A DNA stretch of 14,770 nucleotides, taken from DASZVN01 sp035547055 (GTDB taxonomy: Bacteria; Pseudomonadota; Alphaproteobacteria; Rhizobiales; Methylopilaceae). Every line of letters begins with the position of its first letter. The first letter of the stretch is position 1. A model generated the notes under the pieces. It searched no databases. It worked only from the letters and a program-made list of their open reading frames with translations, and had not been told where the DNA came from. The DNA is taken from positions 1-14,770 of the forward strand of contig DASZVN010000197.1 of the NCBI GenBank assembly GCA_035547055.1. The letters are read 5' to 3'. Of the stretch, positions 7,578-14,059 are shown piece after piece. The position numbers and the translations under genes were made by a program.

Positions 7578-7601
7578 GGCCGCGAAAGCCGGCCGCACGC
7601 T

Positions 7602-7627
7602 GGAACCCCCGGTCGCGCTCGCCGGTT
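7602..7627 (+). promoter_or_regulatory. Candidate EcfG (RpoE2-type) general stress promoter
   Basis: GGAAC (7602-7606) and GGTT (7624-7627) are separated by 17 bases, one base off the alphaproteobacterial EcfG consensus GGAAC-N16/17-CGTT. The site ends 35 bases before the start codon of the DUF3309 gene and lies in the short gap after fabI. It would place the micro-protein under PhyR-NepR-EcfG stress control independently of fabI. Confidence 0.5.
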
Positions 7628-7662
7628 AGGCCCCTGCGGCAGCCCGCCGCGGCGGAGCCTCC

Positions 7663-7818
7663 ATGCTTTCGACCATCCTCATCATCATCCTGATCCTGCT
7701 GCTCATCGGCGCCTGGCCGCGCTGGGGCTACAGCCGCGGCTGGGGCTACGGACCGGGCGGCGTCCTCGGCCTCGTCCTGATCATCGTCATCATCCTCGCC
7801 CTGCTCGGGCGACTCTGA
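7663..7818 (+). CDS. DUF3309 family membrane micro-protein
   Basis: A 51-residue protein made of two hydrophobic helices (about residues 4-17 and 34-48). They are joined by an aromatic, glycine-rich turn (WPRWGYSRGWGYGPGG) that is the DUF3309 signature. It is likely an inner-membrane hairpin; the family has no established function. The ATG at 7663 has GGAG 5 bases upstream. A candidate EcfG promoter lies 35 bases before it, so it may respond to general stress. Its stop codon is 5 bases from the convergent ligA stop, with no terminator between them. Confidence 0.88.
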   Translation: MLSTILIIILILLLIGAWPRWGYSRGWGYGPGGVLGLVLIIVIILALLGRL

Positions 7819-7823
7819 GCTGC

Positions 7824-10013
7824 TCACCCCTTCGCCAGCGCCAGCCAGTCCTCCTCGCTTATCACCTCGATGCCGAGCTCGCGGGCCTTGGCGAGCTTCG
7901 AGCCGGCGCCGGGACCCGCGACGACGAGGTCGGTCTTCTTGGAGACCGAGCCCGAGACCTTGGCGCCGAGCCGCTCGGCCGTCGCCTTGGCTTCGTCGCG
8001 GGTCATCTTCTCCAGCGTGCCGGTGAAGACCACGGTCTTGCCGGCGACCGGGGTGTCGCGGCGGGTGTCCTCCATCGCCTCGGGCGTGACATGGCGGAGG
8101 AGGTCGTCGAGGACAGCACGGTTGTGCGCCTCGGCGAAGAAGTCGACCACCGCCTCCGCCACCACCGGGCCGATGCCGTTGATCGCGAAGGCGTCGGCCG
8201 CGGCCTCCCGCCCCTCGCCGACCGCGATGGCCGCCTCGCGCAGCGCCTTGATCGAGCCGAAATGGCGGGCGAGCAGCTTGGCGTTGGTCTCGCCGACATG
8301 GCGGATGCCGAGCGCGTAGACGAAGCGGTTGAGCGGCACCCGCCGCCTCGCCTCGATGGCGGCGAACAGGTTCTTCGCCGAGGTCTCGCCCCAGCCCTCG
8401 CGGTCCTTCAGCTTCTTCAGGCTCGCGCGGTCGTGCTCGGCGAGGCGGTAGATGTCCGGCGGCGCGCGCACGAGGCCGTCCTGGTAGAACGCCTCGACCT
8501 GCTTGTCGCCGAAGCCGTCGATGTCGATCGCATCGCGCGAGACGAAATGCTTCAGCCGCTCCATCGCCTGGGCGGCGCAGATCAGGCCGCCGGTGCAGCG
8601 GCGGACCGAATCCTCCTTGCCGCTGTTGGGGTTGACCTCGCGCACCGCGTGGCTCTTGCAGACCGGGCATATGGTGGGAAAGGCGAACGGCACGGCATCC
8701 GCGGGCCGCTTGTCGAGCACCACGTCGACGATCTGCGGGATCACGTCGCCGGCACGCTGGACGATGACGGTGTCGCCGATGCGGATGTCGCGCCCGTCGC
8801 GGATCGGCTCGCCGTCGGCGCCAAGGCCCTTGATGTAGTCCTCGTTGTGGAGCGTCGCGTTGGCGACGACGACGCCGCCGACCGTCACCGGGTCGAGCTT
8901 CGCGACCGGTGTCAGCGCGCCGGTGCGGCCGACCTGGATGTCGATCGCGCGAAGCACGGTCGTCGCCTGCTCGGCGGCGAACTTGTGCGCCAGCGCCCAG
9001 CGCGGGCTCCGCGCCACCTGGCCGAGCCGGGCCTGGAGGTCGAGCCGGTCGACCTTGTAGACGACGCCGTCGATGTCGTAGCCGAGCCCGGCCCGCTTCT
9101 CTTCCAGCGCCCGGTGATAGGCCGCGAGCTCCTCGACGCTGGTGCAGCGCTTCATGCGCGGGTTGGTGACGAAGCCCCAGCGCTTCAGCACCTCGACCAT
9201 GCCCATCTGGGTGTCGGCCGGCAGGCTCGTGGCCTCGCCCCAGCCATAGGCGAAGAAATGGAGCGGCCGCGCCGCGGTGATCGCGGGGTCGAGCTGGCGG
9301 AGCGAGCCCGCCGCGGCGTTCCTGGGATTGGCGAAGACCGGGCGGCCCTCGGCGGCCTGGCGCGCGTTCATGGCCTGGAAGTCGGCGTGGCGCATATAGA
9401 CCTCGCCGCGCACCTCGATCAGCGCCGGCGCCCCCGCGCCCTTCAGCCGCTCCGGGATGTCGGCGATGGTGCGGAGGTTCTGGGTCACGTCCTCGCCGAC
9501 CTCGCCGTCGCCCCGCGTCGCGCCCACGGTGAGGCGGCCGTGCTCGTAGGTGAGGTTGGCGGAAAGGCCGTCGATCTTGGGCTCGGCGGTGACGACCAGC
9601 GCCTCGCCTTCGGGCAGGTTGAGGAAGCGGCGCACGCGGGCGACGAACTCGGCGACGTCGCCCTCGTCGAAGCCGTTCGCGAGCGACAGCATCGGCGCGC
9701 GGTGGCGCAGCTTGCGGAATTTTTCCGATGGCGCCGTCCCGACCTTCTGCGTCGGGCTGTCGGGCGTGACCAGCGCCGGGAAGCGCGCCTCCAGCGCCTC
9801 CAGCCGGCGCATCAGGGCGTCGTATTCGGCATCGGAGACGGTCGGGGCGTCCTCGGCGTAGTAGCGGCGGTTGTGGCCGCGGATCTCCTCGGCGAGCGCA
9901 CGGTGAATCGGCGCCGCCTCCTCCAGCGTCTGCGGCGCTGCGGCGGCGGCTTCCTCCGGCGCTGTCGTCGGTCGCTTGCTCACGCTCGGCACTCCCGCTG
10001 CGGGCGCATTCAT
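7824..10013 (-). CDS. ligA: NAD-dependent DNA ligase LigA
   Basis: The essential ligase seals nicks in replicated and repaired DNA using NAD+. This 729-residue protein has the full domain order. The Ia domain (about 35-95) has HNRRYY...DAEYDAL. The adenylation domain carries Lys146 in EPKIDG, which takes AMP. The OB fold (about 350-435) is followed by a four-cysteine zinc finger (Cys449, Cys452, Cys473, Cys479), a helix-hairpin-helix region (about 490-640) and a C-terminal BRCT domain (about 652-729). The first 30 residues are Ala/Pro-rich and unconserved. ATG 10013 has no clear ribosome site, whereas a GTG at 9983 has GGAG 8 bases upstream and may be the real start. It lies 43 bases downstream of the cell wall hydrolase on the same strand, so joint transcription is possible, and converges on the DUF3309 gene. 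Confidence 0.96.
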   Translation of the reverse strand: MNAPAAGVPSVSKRPTTAPEEAAAAAPQTLEEAAPIHRALAEEIRGHNRRYYAEDAPTVSDAEYDALMRRLEALEARFPALVTPDSPTQKVGTAPSEKFRKLRHRAPMLSLANGFDEGDVAEFVARVRRFLNLPEGEALVVTAEPKIDGLSANLTYEHGRLTVGATRGDGEVGEDVTQNLRTIADIPERLKGAGAPALIEVRGEVYMRHADFQAMNARQAAEGRPVFANPRNAAAGSLRQLDPAITAARPLHFFAYGWGEATSLPADTQMGMVEVLKRWGFVTNPRMKRCTSVEELAAYHRALEEKRAGLGYDIDGVVYKVDRLDLQARLGQVARSPRWALAHKFAAEQATTVLRAIDIQVGRTGALTPVAKLDPVTVGGVVVANATLHNEDYIKGLGADGEPIRDGRDIRIGDTVIVQRAGDVIPQIVDVVLDKRPADAVPFAFPTICPVCKSHAVREVNPNSGKEDSVRRCTGGLICAAQAMERLKHFVSRDAIDIDGFGDKQVEAFYQDGLVRAPPDIYRLAEHDRASLKKLKDREGWGETSAKNLFAAIEARRRVPLNRFVYALGIRHVGETNAKLLARHFGSIKALREAAIAVGEGREAAADAFAINGIGPVVAEAVVDFFAEAHNRAVLDDLLRHVTPEAMEDTRRDTPVAGKTVVFTGTLEKMTRDEAKATAERLGAKVSGSVSKKTDLVVAGPGAGSKLAKARELGIEVISEEDWLALAKG

Positions 10014-10056
10014 AGCCAAAGAGGGCGCGTCCGCGCGAGGGCGCGGGGCCGGCGGC

Positions 10057-11022
10057 CTATTTCGTCCCGGTGAAGGCGAGCGGCGCCTGCGGATCGTCGC
10101 CGAGGCTCGGGTCCGTATAGAAGATGTGGCGGCCGAGCGTCTCTTCCTTGACCATGGCGCCGGCCCACCGTGGACGCACGTAGTCGGCGTGGTAGTTGGT
10201 CGCGGTGCCCACATCCGGCAGGTAGATGCCGCGTTCGATCACGTCCTTGGCGACCTTCTCGGCGAGCGTCCAGGCGGCGCGGTCGCGCACCACCTCGCGG
10301 CGGCCGTCGCAGGCGAACGAGAACTGGCAATGGTCGCGCCAGTCGGCGTTCTGGTAGATGACGTCGCAGACATCGCGCGGATAGGCGCCGGAGCGGACCC
10401 GGTTCATCACCACCTGGGCGACCGCGTACTGGCCGCGAAGCGGCTCGCCCCGCGCCTCGAAATAGATCGCGCTCGCCATGCATTCCTCGGCGCGGGCGCG
10501 CTGGCGCGGCGGCAGCATCGCCTGCTGCAGGACCTTGAGCGCCCCGCTCGATTCGGCCAGATGCGACAGCCGCTCGGCCACCGGGCTGCCGGCGACCGGC
10601 AATGCTGCCGTCGCGACCGGCACGGCGGCGACGGCCGGGGTCGTCCCGGCAACGTCCACCGTCGGCGGCGTCGCGCCGTCGGGCAGAGCCAACACCTCGC
10701 CCGCTGCCGCGACCCGGGTCGCTTCGGGAGGAAGGCTGGGGACCGAAGCGGCGGTCGGAGCGGCGTAGCTGACGACGAAGCCGCGGCCGGGCAGCGCCGG
10801 CTGGCGGCGCGCGACGCCGCGGCCGAAGTCGAAATCGTCGAGGGCGCCGGTCACCGACACAGGCGGCGCGGCGACGAGGTGGGCTCGGGCCCGAAGCGCC
10901 GGGCCTGCCGGCACCGGCACGAGCGCGGCGATGTCCTGGACCGCGACGTCGTGCGGCCAGGCGAGCAGCGTCAGCAGCGCGGCGACGGCCTTCGACGGTC
11001 TCGACAGGCAGAGAGGACGCAT
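10057..11022 (-). CDS. SleB-family cell wall hydrolase
   Basis: The 321-residue protein starts with a basic stretch and a hydrophobic segment (KAVAALLTLLAW, about residues 11-22), a signal peptide or anchor. A long Ala/Pro/Val-rich region of low conservation follows. The Hydrolase_2/SleB domain lies at about 181-311. It begins CMASAIYFEARGE, where Glu189 is the presumed catalytic acid, and continues with AVAQVVMNRV, YPRDVCDVIYQ, CQFSFACDG and ATNYHADYVRP. SleB enzymes are lytic transglycosylase-like and cut peptidoglycan glycan strands. In non-sporing alphaproteobacteria they are thought to remodel the wall. ATG 11022 has GGAG 6 bases upstream; a GTG directly before it is also possible. ligA follows after 43 bases. 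The domain is sure; the physiological role is inferred. Confidence 0.9.
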   Translation of the reverse strand: MRPLCLSRPSKAVAALLTLLAWPHDVAVQDIAALVPVPAGPALRARAHLVAAPPVSVTGALDDFDFGRGVARRQPALPGRGFVVSYAAPTAASVPSLPPEATRVAAAGEVLALPDGATPPTVDVAGTTPAVAAVPVATAALPVAGSPVAERLSHLAESSGALKVLQQAMLPPRQRARAEECMASAIYFEARGEPLRGQYAVAQVVMNRVRSGAYPRDVCDVIYQNADWRDHCQFSFACDGRREVVRDRAAWTLAEKVAKDVIERGIYLPDVGTATNYHADYVRPRWAGAMVKEETLGRHIFYTDPSLGDDPQAPLAFTGTK

Positions 11023-11286
11023 CACCGGCTCCGGCCCAGGACGGCCGACGGGACACGCGGTGGCGCCCGCACAACAGGTTCAAATTGTCGGCAATCACGG
11101 TTGACGGAGAGTTAAGCGCGCGCCCGCGGACCGCCGGCGCAAGTCGCCGCAACCCGGCAACGATCTCTTTAGGGTTTACTCGTAATGATTGCATTCAGGA
11201 CATTGCACAAGCAGTGCGGGCGCATGCCGGAGACCGACCGACGGCGGCACGCCAAGCGCAGCAACCGATGTCCGGGAGTAGCGTAT

Positions 11287-11684
11287 ATGGCTTCGACCAC
11301 GACCCTCGGCGATCTTCTCGACAACCTGCTCGGCATCGTGGACGCCGCGACCGGCACCGGCGGCGCGAACACCCTCGCGGGCGGCGCCGGCAACGACCGC
11401 ATCGCCGGCGGCGCCCTGGCGGCGCCGGGATCGTCACGGACGGCCACGCTCGCGATGCGACGACCGCATCATCTGACGCCGGCACCGGCCAGCTTTTCTA
11501 CGATGCCGACGGCGCCGGGGGCGCGGCGGCGGTGCATTTCGCCACCGTCGCCCCCGGCCTCCATCTGACCGCAGCCGATTTCCTCTGCTGCAGGTCGGAC
11601 GCGGCCGCCCCCTCGCCGGCCGCCGGCCGGACGGCTGTCCCGGACCCCCACCCGGGGCAGCCGTCCCGGCTCCCCTCGACGTGA
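11287..11684 (+). pseudogene. Collapsed, frameshifted RTX-type calcium-binding protein
   Basis: The reading frame from ATG 11287 has a good start, with GGGAG about 10 bases upstream. It opens MASTTTLGDLLDNLLGIVDAATG and then gives about two RTX nonapeptide units (GGANTLAGGAGNDRIAGG, to about 11412) before turning into Arg/Pro/Ser-rich nonsense that stops at 11568. A second plus frame takes over and shows the usual RTX C-terminus: GTGQLFYDADG (from 11481), AAAVHFATVAPGLHLTAADFL (to about 11589). This frame then runs past where such proteins normally end, through a hairpin, to a stop at 11684. Intact relatives are secreted type I substrates that bind calcium and have many more repeats. I infer an internal deletion with frame loss between about 11412 and 11480, plus loss of the original stop. 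A sequencing error in a naturally tiny protein is possible but less likely. Confidence 0.7.
11629..11666 (+). terminator. Strong GC-rich hairpin at the end of the RTX relic, probable former terminator
   Basis: The arms 11629-11643 and 11652-11666 pair over 15 bp with a single G-U pair and an 8-base loop. No U-tract follows, so it is not a canonical intrinsic terminator, but it sits just after the expected end of the RTX coding sequence and 60 bases before mmcB. It now lies inside the read-through frame of the relic. Confidence 0.5.
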
Positions 11685-11726
11685 CGGGCCAGGCGGGTCA
11701 CATCGGGGCGCGGATGCGCTAGGCTC

Positions 11727-12239
11727 ATGCCGACCGTCATGACCGACATCGTGCCCATTCTCGACGCCTTCGCGGCGCCGCCCGCGCCGGAGGACGGCCG
11801 CCAGTCGCCGATGGCGGCCGCGATCGCGCGCGGCACGATGCGGGCGCTGCGCGAGATCGGCTTCGCGGTCGTGACCGAGCTGCCGCTCGCGACCGGGCGC
11901 CGCGCCGACCTCCTCGCCTTCGACCGTGCCCAGGCGGTGTGGATCGTCGAGATCAAATCCTCGCCGGCCGATTTCCGCGCCGACCACAAATGGCAGGACT
12001 ATCGCCTCTCCTGCGACCGGCTGTTCTTCGCGGTCGACGCCGGCTTTCCGCAGTCGCTGCTGCCGCCCGACGCCGGCGTCTTCGTCGCCGACGCCTATGG
12101 CGCCGTCATGCTGCGGGACGCGCCGCTCCATCCCCTGCCGGCGGCGCGGCGCCGGGCGGTGACGCTCGCCGCCGGGCGCGCGGCGGCGCTGCGTCTCCAT
12201 GCGCTGATGGATCCGAGCGCCGCCGGAATGCTGCTCTGA
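11727..12239 (+). CDS. mmcB: MmcB family DNA repair protein
   Basis: The 170-residue protein matches the MmcB family, named for mitomycin C resistance in Caulobacter. Conserved features are the helical start AAIARGTMRALREIGF, then GRRADLLAFD (Asp61) and VWIVEIKSSPADFRADHKWQDY (Glu75, Lys77). The latter forms the D...ExK core of a PD-(D/E)xK nuclease-like fold, followed by CDRLFFAVDAGFP. It probably cuts or processes damaged DNA, although the biochemical activity is not well defined. ATG 11727 has AGG close by; ATG 11739 (MTDIVPILDA) is an alternative. I found no alphaproteobacterial LexA box (GTTC-N7-GTTC) in the 140 bases upstream, so SOS control is not supported here. The stop is 11 bases from the next start, so it is very likely co-transcribed with the FAD-dependent oxidoreductase. 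Confidence 0.87.
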   Translation: MPTVMTDIVPILDAFAAPPAPEDGRQSPMAAAIARGTMRALREIGFAVVTELPLATGRRADLLAFDRAQAVWIVEIKSSPADFRADHKWQDYRLSCDRLFFAVDAGFPQSLLPPDAGVFVADAYGAVMLRDAPLHPLPAARRRAVTLAAGRAAALRLHALMDPSAAGMLL

Positions 12240-12250
12240 GGCCGCAGGTC

Positions 12251-13417
12251 ATGCCCGCCGCCGACCGGACGAGCGAGGTGCTGGTGATCGGCGGCGGCCC
12301 GGCCGGTGCGGCCTTCGCCCTGGCGCTGGCGCGGGCCGGACGCAGGGTGACGCTGGTCGAGCGCCACGACGGGCCGGCCGACAAGGTCTGCGGCGCGTTC
12401 GTCAGCGGCGAGGCGGCACTCCACCTCGGCGACCTTGGGATCGACCTTGCCACGCTCGGCGCGGTGCCGATCAACGGCGTGCGGATCGCGCGGGGCCGCC
12501 GGCTCGCGAGCGCGGCGCTGCCGTTCCGCGCGGCAAGCCTGTCGCGCCGGGCGCTCGATGAGGCGCTGCTCCGGGCGGCGGCCGTGGCGGGAGTCGAGCT
12601 CCGCCGCGGGGTCCGCGCCACGGCGCTCGTCCGGGCGGGTGCCGGCTGGGACCTCTGGCTCGGCGGCGGCTCGGTGCGGTCGGCCCCCGCGGCCGTGCTC
12701 GCGACCGGCAAGCACGACCTCGCGGGCTGGAAGCGGCCGCCCGGCCGCCACGCCGGACTGATCGGCTTCCAGCAGCACTGGCGGCTCGCGTCCAGCGAGG
12801 CCGCGGCGCTCGCCGGCCATGTCGAGCTGGCGCTGTTTCCCGGCGGCTATGCCGGGATCGAGCCGGTGGAGGGCGGCCTTGCCAATCTCTGCCTCGTGGT
12901 CGGCCGCGACGCCTTCGCTGCGGCCGGAGGGCGCTGGATTTCGCTGCTCGCGGCGCTGCAGGAGGCCGCGCCGCATCTCGGCCGCCGCCTCGCCGGTGCG
13001 GAAGCCGTCGACCTCCGGCCGTTGTCGGTGTGGCCGATCCCCTACGGCCATCTCGCGCGCCCCGATGCGGACCAGCCCTGGCGGCTCGGCGACCAGGCGG
13101 CCGTGGTGCCTTCGTTCGCCGGCGACGGCATCGCGGTGGCGCTGCATTCGGCGCGGCTCGCCGCGGCCGCGTTCCTCGGCGGAGCGCCCGCCGCCTCGTT
13201 CCAGGCGGAGCTTGCGGCGACGCTCGGCGGCCGGCTCCGGCGCGCGACCTGGCTGTCGCGCGTGATGGTGCGCCCGGCGGGCCAGCGCCTCGCCGCAGCG
13301 GCGCTGGCGCTGGCGCCCGGCCTTGCCGCGGCGACCGCGCGCGGCACCCGCATTCCGGCTGCGGCGGTCACGGCCGCGCGCGCCGCCGCGGAAACCTCCG
13401 CGCCCGCCCCTCGTTGA
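12251..13417 (+). CDS. FAD-dependent oxidoreductase, geranylgeranyl reductase / UbiH-like
   Basis: The 388-residue protein opens with a Rossmann dinucleotide site (VLVIGGGPAGAAFALALARAG, residues 10-30) ending in an acidic VER that binds the FAD ribose, then DKVCGAF. A second FAD contact lies at RLGDQAAVVPSFAGDGIAVAL (Gly280-Asp281). These place it among the group 1 flavoprotein hydroxylase and geranylgeranyl reductase-like enzymes. Relatives often sit with type III polyketide synthases and methyltransferases, but no such partners are visible here. The substrate is unknown, perhaps a lipid or quinone-type molecule. The C-terminal 90 residues are Ala/Arg-rich and poorly conserved. ATG 12251 follows mmcB after 11 bases, with AGG close upstream; the open frame further upstream overlaps mmcB and is not coding. 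Confidence 0.82.
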   Translation: MPAADRTSEVLVIGGGPAGAAFALALARAGRRVTLVERHDGPADKVCGAFVSGEAALHLGDLGIDLATLGAVPINGVRIARGRRLASAALPFRAASLSRRALDEALLRAAAVAGVELRRGVRATALVRAGAGWDLWLGGGSVRSAPAAVLATGKHDLAGWKRPPGRHAGLIGFQQHWRLASSEAAALAGHVELALFPGGYAGIEPVEGGLANLCLVVGRDAFAAAGGRWISLLAALQEAAPHLGRRLAGAEAVDLRPLSVWPIPYGHLARPDADQPWRLGDQAAVVPSFAGDGIAVALHSARLAAAAFLGGAPAASFQAELAATLGGRLRRATWLSRVMVRPAGQRLAAAALALAPGLAAATARGTRIPAAAVTAARAAAETSAPAPR

Positions 13418-13470
13418 GCTTTGGAGAGAGGCCGCCGACCGCGGCCGCCACAGTCAGCGAGGAGGAGCCG

Positions 13471-13779
13471 ATGTCATCCTCGACCCAGTTCGCCCGCGCC
13501 GCCGCCTGGGCGGCGGCGCTCCTGGTCGCGACCGCGAGCGGCGCGGCCGCGCAGGCGCCGCCGAGCGAGGGACACGCGCGCAAGCCGGCCACGCCCGACA
13601 GCGGCAACGCCGCCGGCAGCCTGTCGCAGCGGCTGAGCCGCTCCAACGGCGTGATCCCGCCGCCGAAGAACGTCGACCCGGGGATGAGCGCGCCGGTGCC
13701 GAACCCGCACCCGCACACCACCCCGGTGATCCCGCCGCCGGGCTCCCCCGGCGGCAAGTCCGGCGTCGAGCCGAAATAG
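13471..13779 (+). CDS. Small proline-rich secreted protein of unknown function
   Basis: The 102-residue precursor has a signal peptide (about residues 1-28, ending ATASGAAAQA). A short polar part with LSQRLSRSNGVIPPPKNVDP follows, then a Pro/Gly tail (PHPHTTPVIPPPGSPGG) ending in EPK. It has no cysteine and no membrane helix after cleavage, so it should be free in the periplasm or exported. Similar short proteins with an LS..L..SNGVI.PP..VDP...P.P....VIPPPG core occur widely in Bradyrhizobium-type genomes as hypotheticals (recalled, not checked). GAGGAGGAG lies just upstream of ATG 13471. It follows the FAD-dependent oxidoreductase by 53 bases and may belong to the same transcript. Function unknown. 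Confidence 0.82.
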   Translation: MSSSTQFARAAAWAAALLVATASGAAAQAPPSEGHARKPATPDSGNAAGSLSQRLSRSNGVIPPPKNVDPGMSAPVPNPHPHTTPVIPPPGSPGGKSGVEPK

Positions 13780-13818
13780 ACGGCGCCCACCGAGCTCTCC
13801 CCGCGGAAGAGCGTCGTA

Positions 13819-13849
13819 GGGTGGGCACCGGCATCGCCGACGCCCACCC
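13819..13849. repeat. Palindromic intergenic repeat, copy 2
   Basis: GGGTGGGCACCGGC and GCCGACGCCCACCC pair as an imperfect 14-bp stem with two mismatches and an ATC loop, between the convergent secreted-protein gene and the OFA small-subunit gene. Its core (13821-13847) matches copy 1 (6646-6672) at 24 of 27 positions. The extra GTAGG just before the stem resembles the flank of dispersed Bradyrhizobium-type repeats. Confidence 0.75.
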
Positions 13850-13878
13850 ATTGCGCGCCGCGCAGGAAGTCGTGGACG

Positions 13879-13895
13879 GCCGGGACGAGCCCGGC
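13879..13895 (-). terminator. Small hairpin after the OFA small-subunit gene, possible terminator
   Basis: GCCGGG (13879-13884) pairs with CCCGGC (13890-13895) around a 5-base loop, 20 bases past the stop codon of the small gene on the minus strand. There is no U-tract. Together with the palindromic repeat further downstream it may end or protect the transcript. Confidence 0.3.
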
Positions 13896-13915
13896 AGGAT
13901 GGAGAAGCTTTCCGC

Positions 13916-14047
13916 CTACTGGAACAGCTTGGCGGCGTTGATCGCGGTTTCGACCACGCCCCAGACCAGCGGAATGCCGACCAGGAGCCACGCCAGCAGC
14001 AGCTTGATGCCGTTGTTGGCGCTCACGTCGTTGTCGAGGTTCGTCAT
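13916..14047 (-). CDS. MFS transporter small subunit (43-residue partner of OFA antiporter)
   Basis: This 43-residue protein was found by reading the gap after the OFA transporter stop. It has a polar N-terminus (MTNLDNDVSANNG), one transmembrane helix (KLLLAWLLVGIPLVWGVVETA, about residues 15-35) and the short end INAAKLFQ. The pattern LL.AWL.VGIPL.WGV..T..NA.KLF matches small proteins annotated as MFS transporter small subunits beside OFA-family transporters (recalled family knowledge). The start is well set, with GGAGG 5 bases before ATG 14047. Only 12 bases separate it from the transporter stop codon, so the two are surely co-transcribed. It presumably packs against the transporter in the inner membrane; its exact role is not established. 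Confidence 0.85.
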   Translation of the reverse strand: MTNLDNDVSANNGIKLLLAWLLVGIPLVWGVVETAINAAKLFQ

Positions 14048-14059
14048 CGCTTCCTCCCC

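Noticed and set aside
10021..10045. Direct repeat GAGGGCGCG spaced 16 bases between the hydrolase and ligA
   Set aside because: Too short and too GC-rich to be meaningful in this background.
8091..10073. 660-residue plus-strand open frame opposite ligA
   Set aside because: Mirror of the ligA codon pattern with no domain; long antisense frames are expected at this third-position GC.
11101..11106. TTGACG as -35 for the RTX relic or hydrolase
   Set aside because: No acceptable -10 at 16-18 bases on the plus strand and wrong strand for the hydrolase.
11185..11286. Upstream start ATG 11185 for the RTX relic
   Set aside because: The added 34 residues are Arg/Cys-rich and unlike RTX N-termini, while ATG 11287 has a good ribosome site.
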